Origin: Stentor coeruleus
Lineage: Eukaryota > Ciliophora > Heterotrichea > Heterotrichida > Stentoridae
Assembly (NCBI GenBank): GCA_001970955.1
Contig: MPUH01000173.1
Location: 26,379-90,378, forward strand
Direction: 5' to 3'
Length of the DNA stretch: 64,000 bases
Under the pieces are notes generated by a model. The model made no database searches. It was not told where the DNA came from and saw only the letters and a program-made list of their open reading frames with translations. The position numbers were made by a program, and so were the translations under genes. Below are positions 10,067 to 20,107 of the stretch, piece by piece. The first letter of the stretch is position 1. Every line of letters begins with the position of its first letter.

Positions 10067-10747
10067 TTAATTAAAAAAATTATTACACCTTATCTTTCCT
10101 TCATAAAAATTTATAGTTTTCTTAACATCCCCATCAAAACTCATAAGCACCTTAAACACTTCTTCACTTCCAAGTTTTTTCCCAGTAATTTTCCCACATA
10201 TATCACAAAGATTTTCAAAAAGTTCATCAATTCTCACTTCAATAAAATTCTTATCACATTTTGCCTTGTTTTTTTCCTGACGAATTTCGACATATTTTTT
10301 TGATTCAAAAATTTTAAAATCATCAAAGTTCCTTTGATCAGTATCATCTGTATCATTGTTAATCTCAGTATCAAAGTTTTCAAAAAGCTTAAAATTATCT
10401 TGATTTTCTTGATTTTTTTGTATTCCTTGAAGAATTGGTTTAATATTTTGTTGTAAAGGATTTTTTAATATAAAGGGCGGGTTATTGTTTATGTTGATTT
10501 TATTAGTCATATGTGTCAAATTGATGATATTCATTTGAGAACTGCGGATTTTATCTTTTTTTAACATAAGTTTCCAATGAAATCTTAAACTTTCAGATGT
10601 GTGGGTAGAAAAGAGATTTCTTAATTTTGCATTTTCCCAGAAACTTAGAAGTTTCGGATCCCCAAAAACTTTTGAAGCGTATTCTCGCATAGAATCTTCG
10701 TCACGGTAAGAAAATTTGTTCCTTGTTTGCTTTGGCTGATTAAACAT
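10067..10747 (-). CDS. Myb/SANT-like protein resembling Rap1
   Basis: 226 residues. The N-terminal part (about residues 10-65) reads KFSYRDEDSMREYASKVFGD, then FWENAKLRNLFSTHTSESLRFHWKLML. This is the pattern of a Rap1/TERF2IP-type Myb domain: an initial acidic turn, helix 1, a W in helix 2, and a recognition helix after a T-x-E/Q-S-L. The C-terminal segment (VRIDELFENLCDICGKITGKK, then EEVFKVLMSFDGDVKKTINF) could be a small helical bundle like the Rap1 C-terminus or a UBA-like fold. The linker is Asn/Asp-rich. Rap1 proteins act at telomeres. No BRCT domain is present, so a telomeric role is only an inference. Confidence 0.55.
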   Translation of the reverse strand: MFNQPKQTRNKFSYRDEDSMREYASKVFGDPKLLSFWENAKLRNLFSTHTSESLRFHWKLMLKKDKIRSSQMNIINLTHMTNKININNNPPFILKNPLQQNIKPILQGIQKNQENQDNFKLFENFDTEINNDTDDTDQRNFDDFKIFESKKYVEIRQEKNKAKCDKNFIEVRIDELFENLCDICGKITGKKLGSEEVFKVLMSFDGDVKKTINFYEGKIRCNNFFN

Positions 10748-11430
10748 AAGCTATTAATTAAATATATTATTTTTTGTATTATGTTATGGATTGATCTGTT
10801 TAGTTTTTAATGTAATTAATTGGAGTTTAGGTAGTTGTGATAAATTTATGAGTTCTTTTAGAGAAATTAAAAGAAAAGAATATACTATAACACTAAGAAT
10901 ATTTGTATGTCAGTAAAATTCACAGAAAAGTTATTATTCAGCTTAAATAAATAAGCCCCATAAGTAAGGTATTAAAATAATTTTCCCTTTATTTACACAA
11001 CAAAAATTAAAATAATTAATAATTATAATAGCATAACCCAACATTTTGAAATGCTTGCTTTAGTTACAAGATAATATTATAATTATCAATTGACACTATT
11101 ATTAAAAAATCCATATTTTATGCAAGATAAATTATTTGTGCTGATAATCTTAACAAAAGCATTACATAATTTTCTGCATTTCATATCTCTAAAAGCTCAG
11201 CAAAAAAAAAATCACAATCTTCATACCTCTTATTCAAAATATCCAACAAGAAAACAATAAATTAAACATCCTTAAAATCTGTCAAATCTTCAAAGACATA
11301 AACACCATATAAAATATTCTCTCTTTCATAAAAACCCATTAAAAACCAGCATCTTAAAACCCCTCAAATAATCAAAATCCTTATTTCATATATATCTTAT
11401 CAACTTTTCCACATAAAAAACATGATATCT
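10748..11430. other. intergenic, no gene seen
   Basis: An AT-rich spacer upstream of the Myb-like gene and downstream of the giant gene. All six frames are broken by stops. I find no RNA gene; the tandem repeat at its right edge is listed separately. Confidence 0.5.
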
Positions 11431-11527
11431 AAAAACTATCTAATAAAAGCCCATAAAGCAAAAAACTATCTAATAAAAACTCACAAAGCAAAAAACTATC
11501 TAATAAAAGCCGATAAAGCAAAAAACT
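11431..11527. repeat. 30-nt tandem repeat next to the stop of the giant gene
   Basis: Three consecutive 30-base units (11431, 11461, 11491) and a partial fourth, each beginning AAAAACTATCTAATAAAA and ending AAAGCA, with two to four differences between units. The array ends directly at the TAA of the giant gene (read from 11532), so it occupies its 3' flank. It is too short and its units too continuous for a CRISPR array, which would have unrelated spacers. Confidence 0.85.
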
Positions 11528-11529
11528 AA

Positions 11530-14500
11530 TTATTTCTTAACTGGATAACGTTTGGGTAAACCAGATCTCGGGGACTTTTCTGGCATTTCTACAGCAGCTG
11601 GTGCTAGACCTTGATTCGATTTTTTCGATGTTGGCGTCCTTTTCCCATCATCAAAATTAGTAGATTTAGCTTTATTATGTCCAGTCTCAGCAGGTGCTAA
11701 TGAAACATCTACTATAGTCTTTCTTATAGTCAATTCACTTAACAACTCTTTTATCCTAAAGGATTTCAAGTAACTAAACCCATATTTGCACATTATAGTA
11801 TTTGTTGCTTTAAAACTTGCTCCAGGTGCTGAATCATTTATTAATAAAGTTTCATTATAAAGTTTATCAATATCATAAGGTGAAAGCCAGCTTTCATAAC
11901 CTAATAAAAGTTCTTCAAATTCTTCTTTATCCAAAAACTGTTTATTAAATCTTGAATAGCTTTGGCTCAAATGTGCAGCAAGTTTTCTTTGATTGAATTT
12001 ATAAACATCAATAAGAGATATTAAAAATGTTGCTTTTGGTACCGTCCAAATAGGACTTTTACTTAATGTTGCAAAGAGTTTCATGTTGATTTTATTCATA
12101 AATGCCTCTTTTGTAATTTCTCCAGATTCAGACCCATCGATTTGTTTTAAAAGTTTAGCAATACTTGCATCAGAAATCCAAAGATCTAAATCAATTTTTG
12201 TCCCTATAATAAATTCTTTTATACTAATTGTCCCTCCACCATCTTTGTCTAAACGGCAAAATATTTGTTCTGGAGTTTCTCCAAGTTTAGCCATTTTGTG
12301 ACAGATTTTGAAAAGTACGAAATCTTCTTGAGAAATGTTATCTGGACGAATAAGTTCAAGAGCTCTAGTACCACTTTCTCTATCTCCAGCAAATATTGTA
12401 TAAACAAATTCTATAGAATCAGTAACAAGAGCTAGTCCACCAGTACCAGCAGCTTCATAAGCACTTTTTCCAAATGTTTCAGCACCTTTTTTAAGTTCTT
12501 TAGTTTTGCCTTGATCATGCATAATTCTTTCAAAGTTATCAATTAATACATGGAAATCTTTTCTTACTTTGACAAGATATAAAGCTAAACTATAAGGAAC
12601 AGGCTCAGGGTGGAATAATTGTAATAGTCTGGCAAAGAAAATCCCATATTTATGCCCGTCACTGTATATTTGATAGAAACCAGGGATGAATTGTCCTAAG
12701 AATTTCAAAGCTAAACTTTGTATACCGAATTGCCTTTGTAAACTTTCCATCATAAATTCAGTCATAGACCTCATAAGCCTTAAATCTTTGATATCTTTTT
12801 TATCAGTTTCAAATTTCTTGTCCATAAGTTCTTCTAAAAACTTAAACACATTGTTATAAGTCATTGGCTTTTCAGTCTTACCTTCAATTTGTTTATAACT
12901 GATCATAATTGGATTAGTTTCAATTAAAATCCTATTTTCTTCATCTAAAAGCTCATCTGCTAGTTTGTACTCTTTTTTCAATTGTTTTTCTTCAACTTCT
13001 TCATCACTGAAATCTTCTTCAGGACTATCAATAATTTTAACTGGTACAGTAGTATAATTAACCCATATTCTAAAGATCTTACCTTGTTTTTCTCTAAAAA
13101 TCTTACCAGTTTCTCTTAGATGAGTTTTTTTAGCTGCATTTTTCATATTTGATAATTCTTTAAGAGCATTGCCTAACCTTTTAGCTAAATCTGCATTTTC
13201 TCCTTTAGCTTTGTCGAGTTCATCAGCATTTTTTTCTAAGTCTTTTATTAATGCTTCATTACTTCCACTTGATTCTGCTAAGGTTTTTGTGAGGTTTTCA
13301 AGGTTGGAGATTTTACTGAGTTGATCTGAAATTTCTTTATCTTTAGCTTGTTGTTGTTCTTCAGCTTGTTTTAGTTGGTTTTGAAGGTTTTCAAGTTCTT
13401 TTAGTTTTTTTTCGTTGTCTGATGCTGATTTTTCTAAGAGTTCTTGTTTGTTGGTTAGATCGTTTTCGAGACCACGGATTTTGTCTTCGTTTTCTTGGTT
13501 TTTTTGAATAAGATTATCTAGTTCATTATTTTTTTCGAATAGGTCTGTTGCGATTTTTTCTAATTGGGATTTTAGGTCTTCTAAGTCTTTTGATGCTTTG
13601 TCAGAATCTTGTTGCATTTTTTCTTGTAAGGCTTTGTTTGAGTTTTCAAGGTCAGAGTTTTTGTTTTGGAGTGCGGAGTTTTGGTTTTGAGGCAAATCAG
13701 AATTTTTACCTGTTAGATCAGCTATTTTACCTTCAAGCTCAGCTTTGTTTTTAAGTAAACCAGCATTTTGTCCTGTTAAATCATTTATTTTCCCTTCAAG
13801 TTCATTGTTTTTATTCTGAGCATTTTTCAAATTTTCCTCTAACTGCCTAAGTAAATTTTTAAGGTCACTTATCTCCTTATCTTTATTAAAAGACTCTTTT
13901 GTAATTTTATCCATAAGTTCAGAGTTATGTTCTGCACTTCCTGTCAGCATTGCACTTTGTGTTTCAATTTGTTTCTTTTGATCCTGTATAGTATCAAGTG
14001 CTCTTGCCAGTTCATTTTGAGCATTTTTAAGATCTTCAGCTAATTTCTTAGCATTTTCAGCAAGTTTTTTATTAGCTTCAGTATTTTGTTTTTGTTGTTC
14101 TCCAAATAAGTCAAGTCTTTTATCAATTTTTTCAAGATTCTGACTTGATGTATCTCCAGGAAGTCTTGTAATTTCATCTGCAATTTTTTGTAAGGCTTGG
14201 ATTTCTTCTTGTGCTTTTTGATCTTCTGGGGATAATCCAGCAAGAAGGTCTTTGAATGTATTTTCAACTAAGTCTTTTGTTTTACCTTCAATTTTTTGAA
14301 TTTCTTTAGCAAGTTTATCATCTTCTAAAGACTTTATAGAATCTAATAAACCTAAAGTTTCACCAAGGCTGTTAAGTTTTTCTCCTAAAGATGGACTTTG
14401 AGAAGATTTTAATGATTCTAATGAGGACAGACTATCTGCTATTTTTTTAGCTAATTCTGGGTCATTTTTACCTGATTCTTCTAGAGATGCAAGAGCATTT

Positions 14501-17500
14501 TCTAGGTTTCCTAATAATTTCCTTTTGATTTCATCAGCTTTTTCATTAAGTTTTTCAGTATCTTCAGCTAATTCTGACATAAGTTTGCTTTCTTCTAGAC
14601 GTAGATTCATGTAAGTGTTGAGTTTTTCTAGATTGTCAGGTTCTTGTTCTAATTTTAAGGATTGATTTACTAATGATTTCGCTTTTTCAGCCTGTTCTGA
14701 GCTACCTACTGATTCGGGAATAGCATTAAGATAAACTCTTGCAAATTTTTGCTCATCTGCTAGTTTTATTATGTTAGAATTGCTTGAATTTAATAATGCT
14801 GAAAGAAGCTCATCGGTCTTGGATTTTATATCTTTTTCGACTTCTGGGTAGGATTTGAGGAAGGAAGCAAGTTTTTCTGTTGCGTCTCTTGCATCTTTAA
14901 TAGGCATTTTAGGGAAAGCTTCATTTGCTCTATGCTCAAGATCTTCAATTTCTTTTCTTAATGATGAGATTTCGTCAGGGATTTTATGGTCGGCAGTTAG
15001 ATGGTCTTTATTTTCGGAAGGATCAGATTTTAATCCACTGTGGATGTCTTTAGCGCCTTCTTTACCTTCTTCTCCTTTTTTGGATTCATCGATACCTTCT
15101 TTGCTTAGATCGTCTCCAAGTTTATGTCCTTGCTGACCTTCTTTACCTCCAAATTTAAGACCTTCATCACTTCCTCCTTCTCCTTCTCCTTCTCCAAGTC
15201 CATGCCCCTTTCCACGTTCTCCAAATCCAGGTCCCTTTTCGCCTTCTCCATGTCCAAGTCCAAGTCCATGTCCCTTTTCACCTTCTCCAAGTCCATGTCC
15301 TTTTCCACTTTCTCCAAATCCAGGTCCCTTTTCACCTTCTCCATGTCCAAATCCAGGTCCCTTTTCACCTTCTCCATGTCCAAATCCAGGTCCTTTTCCA
15401 CCTTCTCCAAATCCAGGTCCCTTTTCACCTTCTCCAAGTCCATGTCCTTTTCCACTTTCTCCAAATCCAGGTCCCTTTTCACCTTCTCCAAGTCCATGTC
15501 CTTTTCCACTTTCTCCAAATCCAGGTCCCTTTTCACCTTCTCCAAGTCCAAATCCAGGTCCACTTTCTCCAACTCCATGTCCTTTTCCACTTTCTCCAAA
15601 TCCAGGTCCCTTTTCACCTTCTCCAAGTCCTTTTCCACTTTCTCCAAATCCAGGTCCCTTTTCACCTTCTCCAAGTCCATGTCCTTTTCCACCTTCTCCA
15701 AGTCCTTTTCCACTTTCTCCGAATCCAGGTCCCTTTTCACCTTCTCCAAGTCCATGTCCTTTTCCACCTTCTCCAAGTCCAAATCCAGGTCCCTTTTCAC
15801 CTTCTCCAAATCCAGGTCCAAATCCATGCCCTTTATCACCTTCTCCTGTCAAAGGACTTCCAGACACTTGCCCAAATCCTTCCTGTTGTCCTTCAGCCAA
15901 AGCCGCTAAATCTTTTAATCTTTTAATATCATCATCCTTCTTTTCTTTAAGATGCTCAATCAAAGCTATAGGATCATAAGCAGACATATTCTTCAAAATA
16001 TCTTCTTTTTCCTTCTCCAACTTGCTCAAGAAATCCAAACTATCATTCAACAATCCAATTGGTGTCACAGGATAAGCCACAATTTCTTCAACAATTCCTT
16101 TGGCCTCTTGTTTCAAATCATCCAAATGTTTCAAAACTCCTTTTCTAGGTCCAAAAACTTGTAAAGCAAGATCATTAGTATTTTTCAAAGATTCCTCAAT
16201 TAATTTACCTAAATCCCCTTCAGACTCTTTAGGTTGTGCACCTTTTTTCCCTGACCTAAAAGCTGGTCTTTTTTTCTTACCCATCATTTTCTTATTCCCA
16301 GCTGCACGTCTTTTAGCTTCTTCTTCAGCTTCATTAATCAAATCCTTAGTATGATCTTTATCCCCAACAATCAGCCCTAAATTAAGTTCTTGATACTTTA
16401 TAAGTAAAACATGCATAACATCCAAAACAGGTCTTCCAGGTAATCCTTCAAGTTCTTTATTAAGAGTTTTATGTTCTTCAGAATCTTTTTTCCCAAGTAA
16501 TGCTTCAGTTATGTCATCAGAAAGTAAAAGCGCTTTCCATACTTTTTCATATGTATCTTTAGGATCATGAAGCATATCCTGAGCTTTTTCAACTAAATTT
16601 GATATTAAACCACTTTCTTCAGCTCTTAATGGGAAATAATTCTCAAATGTAGTCTTAGGATTTTGTCCTTCAAGATCTTCAGTAAGTTTTGTTGCTCTTT
16701 CAATAAGCTCAGCTGATAATTGTTTATCTTCATCATTACCTAAAGTATTCACAAGTGCTTCAAGTGCTTTTTTAGTATTTTCTTGATCTTCTTTAATTTG
16801 TTCTAAAAACTCAGCAGCTTTGTCTTTTGAAAACCCAGAACCTCCTGATGAACTTAGAAGTGAATCTATTTGTTTACTTTCTTCAGCTCGAATAGGTATA
16901 AAATCTTGTAGAACTTTACCAACAAAATCAAGGTTTTGAAGGTTTTTATTGGCAAAAATCTCGGTACCTTTTTTGATTAAGTCTTCTGATGCTTGTTTTG
17001 CATCTTCATTTTGTGATCCTTCAAGTAAAGCTTCAAATACTTTTTTTGTTGATTCCTGGTCTTCAAGTCCTGCATTTCGGCAATAGTTTATAAGTTGGGC
17101 AGCTTTTTTTTTATCTTCATCACTTGCGTTTTCATCAAATAATCCATTAAGTGCACTTGTAAGAGGATTTTGGTCTTGGGATTTTTGGAGTTTGCTTTTT
17201 AAAGCTTTTTCTATGTCAAGATGTTCTTGGAGTTTTAATAGCATTTCACGTTTTAGTTGCTCAAGGCCGACAAGGAGGTCTTCTATATCTTTGAGGCTTG
17301 AATGAGTTTGAGGAGATTGGTCGATAAGATTTAAAGTTTCTTTGCTGATTTCTGATATTTGCTTAGCTTTGAGTAAAGTGTCTTCACCTAGAGCAGGAGA
17401 TTCGTGGAATTTCAGTTCTTCAAGAGTTGATAAGGATTGGCTTATTGCTTTTTTAAACAGTTTTTCTCCGAAAGAACGCTTTTCAACGGCTAAATCCAAT

Positions 17501-18537
17501 CTTTCTCTCATAGCTTCTAAAAGTCTTATTGCAGATATTGAGTCATTTGGATCAAATTCTGATGGGTCAGAAAGACCATCAATATCTTTTTTAATTTCCT
17601 CAAATTCAGCTTTTGACTCAGGTGTTGCATCTGAGAAATCACTTCTATTAACTTTATTTTCTAAGTTTTCTTTTAAGTTTTGATATAAAGCCCATAGTTG
17701 TGACCCAATAGTTTCCAAAGGAATCAATTCATTTTTTTTTTCTAATTCAGAAGCATCTGCATCTGGGTTTTTACCATTAACATTTGGTTTCTCACCTTCC
17801 CAATTCACAGCGTATTTATTATCACCTTTTCTACTACGAAGATTTCCCCACTTTTTTGTTGGATTTTTATGCTGAGATTCTTCAAAAGATCCAGTTGAGT
17901 CCTTTTCCCAATTATCCTTCCAGTCCTCATCATTTCTTTTTCCCTCAGACTCACCCCAAGTCTTTTCCCCTTCTTTGAAAGTTTTATCAATACCTTGTCC
18001 AAGAGGATTTTTCCATTCTTTTTCATTCCTAAACCGATCTGCACTTTCCCAGAACCTCTCTTCAAAATCTTGTTCCCCATCAGGTGTTACTTCAGTACCA
18101 ACTCGTCTCCCTTCTTCATGAGTAGGATATTTTGTCCTTGTTTCAACATATTTCTTTTCACTATCTAAGCTCCATGATGTGATTTCTTCATATTCTGGAA
18201 GGTATCGTATATTGACACCCCATTCTACTGGATCATTAAGCCAGACTTTTCTAACCCTGCGTATTTCTTCCTCTTCCTCAAACCACCAAAGTTCATAGAA
18301 GTATGTATCTGAGTTTCTATCATGGCCGAATTTTTCCCCAGTTTCTTTAGCTTTGTCGTACCATTCGTATATGTCACAATTATCGATAACCCAGAATGCT
18401 TCTCTAAAAAGTTTTATCTGACGGCTAAATGGCTTCTTGAATTTCAGGAAGCTTTTATAAACAGGCATCTTCTTATAGTTCTTGATTGACATTTCAGGGT
18501 AGTCGCCTACCCACCAATCTTCGATTCCTGACCCCAT
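11530..18537 (-). CDS. giant glycine-repeat / coiled-coil / EF-hand protein
   Basis: A 2335-residue protein. The first ATG in a sensible context is read from 18537 (MGSGIEDWWVGDYPEM); an upstream TTG is not needed. Layout: residues 1-260 are rich in Trp, Glu and Lys, with recurring short W-x-x-x-D/E motifs; 260-890 are mostly helical; about 896-1120 are a glycine-rich array built from GEGEKGPGFG and ESGKGHGLG units; about 1150-1800 are long heptad-like coiled coils; about 1820-2250 are a folded C-terminal region. The last contains one good EF-hand loop (DKDGGGTISIKE, residues 2097-2108) and a degenerate second one (DGSESGEITKEAF). Size, coiled coils and calcium binding suggest a cytoskeletal or cortical role, for example in the contractile cortex, but this is inference; no named family is recognised. 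Gene prediction may miss stop-free 15-nt introns. Confidence 0.85.
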   Translation of the reverse strand: MGSGIEDWWVGDYPEMSIKNYKKMPVYKSFLKFKKPFSRQIKLFREAFWVIDNCDIYEWYDKAKETGEKFGHDRNSDTYFYELWWFEEEEEIRRVRKVWLNDPVEWGVNIRYLPEYEEITSWSLDSEKKYVETRTKYPTHEEGRRVGTEVTPDGEQDFEERFWESADRFRNEKEWKNPLGQGIDKTFKEGEKTWGESEGKRNDEDWKDNWEKDSTGSFEESQHKNPTKKWGNLRSRKGDNKYAVNWEGEKPNVNGKNPDADASELEKKNELIPLETIGSQLWALYQNLKENLENKVNRSDFSDATPESKAEFEEIKKDIDGLSDPSEFDPNDSISAIRLLEAMRERLDLAVEKRSFGEKLFKKAISQSLSTLEELKFHESPALGEDTLLKAKQISEISKETLNLIDQSPQTHSSLKDIEDLLVGLEQLKREMLLKLQEHLDIEKALKSKLQKSQDQNPLTSALNGLFDENASDEDKKKAAQLINYCRNAGLEDQESTKKVFEALLEGSQNEDAKQASEDLIKKGTEIFANKNLQNLDFVGKVLQDFIPIRAEESKQIDSLLSSSGGSGFSKDKAAEFLEQIKEDQENTKKALEALVNTLGNDEDKQLSAELIERATKLTEDLEGQNPKTTFENYFPLRAEESGLISNLVEKAQDMLHDPKDTYEKVWKALLLSDDITEALLGKKDSEEHKTLNKELEGLPGRPVLDVMHVLLIKYQELNLGLIVGDKDHTKDLINEAEEEAKRRAAGNKKMMGKKKRPAFRSGKKGAQPKESEGDLGKLIEESLKNTNDLALQVFGPRKGVLKHLDDLKQEAKGIVEEIVAYPVTPIGLLNDSLDFLSKLEKEKEDILKNMSAYDPIALIEHLKEKKDDDIKRLKDLAALAEGQQEGFGQVSGSPLTGEGDKGHGFGPGFGEGEKGPGFGLGEGGKGHGLGEGEKGPGFGESGKGLGEGGKGHGLGEGEKGPGFGESGKGLGEGEKGPGFGESGKGHGVGESGPGFGLGEGEKGPGFGESGKGHGLGEGEKGPGFGESGKGHGLGEGEKGPGFGEGGKGPGFGHGEGEKGPGFGHGEGEKGPGFGESGKGHGLGEGEKGHGLGLGHGEGEKGPGFGERGKGHGLGEGEGEGGSDEGLKFGGKEGQQGHKLGDDLSKEGIDESKKGEEGKEGAKDIHSGLKSDPSENKDHLTADHKIPDEISSLRKEIEDLEHRANEAFPKMPIKDARDATEKLASFLKSYPEVEKDIKSKTDELLSALLNSSNSNIIKLADEQKFARVYLNAIPESVGSSEQAEKAKSLVNQSLKLEQEPDNLEKLNTYMNLRLEESKLMSELAEDTEKLNEKADEIKRKLLGNLENALASLEESGKNDPELAKKIADSLSSLESLKSSQSPSLGEKLNSLGETLGLLDSIKSLEDDKLAKEIQKIEGKTKDLVENTFKDLLAGLSPEDQKAQEEIQALQKIADEITRLPGDTSSQNLEKIDKRLDLFGEQQKQNTEANKKLAENAKKLAEDLKNAQNELARALDTIQDQKKQIETQSAMLTGSAEHNSELMDKITKESFNKDKEISDLKNLLRQLEENLKNAQNKNNELEGKINDLTGQNAGLLKNKAELEGKIADLTGKNSDLPQNQNSALQNKNSDLENSNKALQEKMQQDSDKASKDLEDLKSQLEKIATDLFEKNNELDNLIQKNQENEDKIRGLENDLTNKQELLEKSASDNEKKLKELENLQNQLKQAEEQQQAKDKEISDQLSKISNLENLTKTLAESSGSNEALIKDLEKNADELDKAKGENADLAKRLGNALKELSNMKNAAKKTHLRETGKIFREKQGKIFRIWVNYTTVPVKIIDSPEEDFSDEEVEEKQLKKEYKLADELLDEENRILIETNPIMISYKQIEGKTEKPMTYNNVFKFLEELMDKKFETDKKDIKDLRLMRSMTEFMMESLQRQFGIQSLALKFLGQFIPGFYQIYSDGHKYGIFFARLLQLFHPEPVPYSLALYLVKVRKDFHVLIDNFERIMHDQGKTKELKKGAETFGKSAYEAAGTGGLALVTDSIEFVYTIFAGDRESGTRALELIRPDNISQEDFVLFKICHKMAKLGETPEQIFCRLDKDGGGTISIKEFIIGTKIDLDLWISDASIAKLLKQIDGSESGEITKEAFMNKINMKLFATLSKSPIWTVPKATFLISLIDVYKFNQRKLAAHLSQSYSRFNKQFLDKEEFEELLLGYESWLSPYDIDKLYNETLLINDSAPGASFKATNTIMCKYGFSYLKSFRIKELLSELTIRKTIVDVSLAPAETGHNKAKSTNFDDGKRTPTSKKSNQGLAPAAVEMPEKSPRSGLPKRYPVKK
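15170..15850 (-). repeat. in-gene tandem repeat encoding the glycine-rich array
   Basis: Short units of about 24-30 bases encode GEGEKGPGFG and ESGKGHGLG blocks and are themselves organised in a larger period of about 54 bases. The array is open in more than one frame and on both strands. It lies wholly inside the giant gene, at roughly residues 896-1120. Confidence 0.85.
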
Positions 18538-18737
18538 ATTTTTATCAAAAATTACTTGCAAACTTATATAACTTGAAAAATTACTAAGTAATTCAACTAA
18601 AACCTAAGCATTCAATCCTCGTAGTACTGTTTTTATATAAAAGTGTTTATATTTTTACCTTTATAGAAAGCATTAAAATTTTAACTTCTTTTTAGCTTCC
18701 CCAATAATTCAAGGGTTTTCCTTTTCGGAGCCAATTT

Positions 18738-19052
18738 TTAAGGTTTATAGGCTGGTTTTCTAACCATCGAATAATATTTGAATAAGCCAAGCATAAAAGC
18801 TAGGATTGCAAAAAATAGGAAAAAATTAGTAAGACTTAGCTGAGGGAAATCGAGTTTTAGCAGATGAGATAAAGAGAAGAAGCCCGATATGAACCTTTTA
18901 GATAAAATTTAAAAAAGGGCTTAGACTCAGTATGCATGAGAAGAAATCTATAGATCCTAGACATCATTTATCGATAATCTGAATATTTTCCCTTTACCTT
19001 TCGCTGTTGTGTTTGGTAAGCTGAAAATTTTTAAAGGGATGCATTTTTTCAT
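18738..19052 (-). pseudogene. possible remnant of a small membrane-protein gene
   Basis: On the minus strand an ATG read from 19052 opens MKKCIPLKIFSLPNTTAKGK and continues to a stop near 18957. From about 18905 to the TAA at 18738-18740 another frame reads like a protein tail, with LSLTNFFLFFAILAFMLGL as a membrane helix and VRKPAYKP as a basic end. I could not join the two with any 15-19 nt GT...AG intron of the type used here. It may be a decayed gene, a gene with an unusual intron, or chance. Confidence 0.28.
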
Positions 19053-20107
19053 AAGTGTAGTTTTTAATATAATAAACAATGCTTTTATGGTATTTTTGGT
19101 TTAATCTAAGTATAATGGAAAAGCTGGATTTGAAAATCTGATTAGTAAAGAGTGTAAATTAGATAATATTATAAACCTTTAGAATATAAAAATTTTAAAG
19201 CTGGATTGTATTTTATGAATAAAATTTAACTAAAATAGTATGGGTTTTTTGGTTTTAACTTGATGCGAAATGAAAAAAACCTGAAGAGATGAAAAAAATA
19301 TTTTTTGATGGGTTTTAGGAGTTTTTTATTTGAATAATAATACTTGTTGTAAGGGTAATGTTAATTATTCTAGATATTGGGGAAAAAATACATAAATAGT
19401 TTTATTCAAGTTGAATACATGAAAAATATACTTTAAAGTTAATTATTATGAGTTTTTTGTTTGGTTATTGTATTTTCTTTGAGGCATGCTAAGGTAAAAT
19501 TACAGTTTTTGTAAAAAAATATAGCTAAAGAGATATGGAAAATAGTATAAGTATGTTGGAAAAATGTCTATTGATAGCTAAATTTTTAAAGGTTTTGATT
19601 ATTTCTTTTAATGCTAAAAAACTATTTGCAAAAATTATAGTAAGATTAATCTAGTTGAAATTATTACTAAAACATATATAATCGATTGATAGTGTAAGAG
19701 GATCTTTAGTAACTTGTGAATACTAATAATAGTTTATATAAATCTAATAATTATCAATATAATTTTGTTATATTTAATAGAAATACTCTTTGATTTTGAA
19801 TAAGATTTTCCATTATCTATATTTATCAAAATACAAACTAAAAATAATTACCTATAACTAAACAATTTTCCTAAACCTAAAACTATAAAAAAATAAAACC
19901 AATAAAATTAACATAAAATTCAACCAAAAAAATCATAAAATCCTCCTACCACCCTTTAATCCAGCTTATAAAATCAATCATTCCCAACAACAAACTCTAA
20001 TAAAATCTTCCTATCTGAAAACCTAATTTCAACTAAACCATACTAAAATAATCTAATAAAAAATCTTATAAAAGATTTATTCTACCTTATAATTATCAAC
20101 AAATACA
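19053..20107. other. intergenic, no gene seen
   Basis: About 1 kb of very AT-rich DNA upstream of the zinc transporter gene. No open frame, RNA gene or repeat is evident. Confidence 0.5.

Noticed and set aside
11431-11527. CRISPR-like array
   Set aside because: The 30-base units follow each other without unrelated spacers, and the genome is eukaryotic.
15105-15839. 244-codon minus-strand ORF of Asp/Leu/Glu/Lys repeats
   Set aside because: It is a frame shadow of the same repeat array inside the giant gene.
15124-15909. 261-codon plus-strand ORF of Ser/Phe/Thr repeats
   Set aside because: It is the antisense of the glycine-rich array in the giant gene; its composition follows directly from the repeat.
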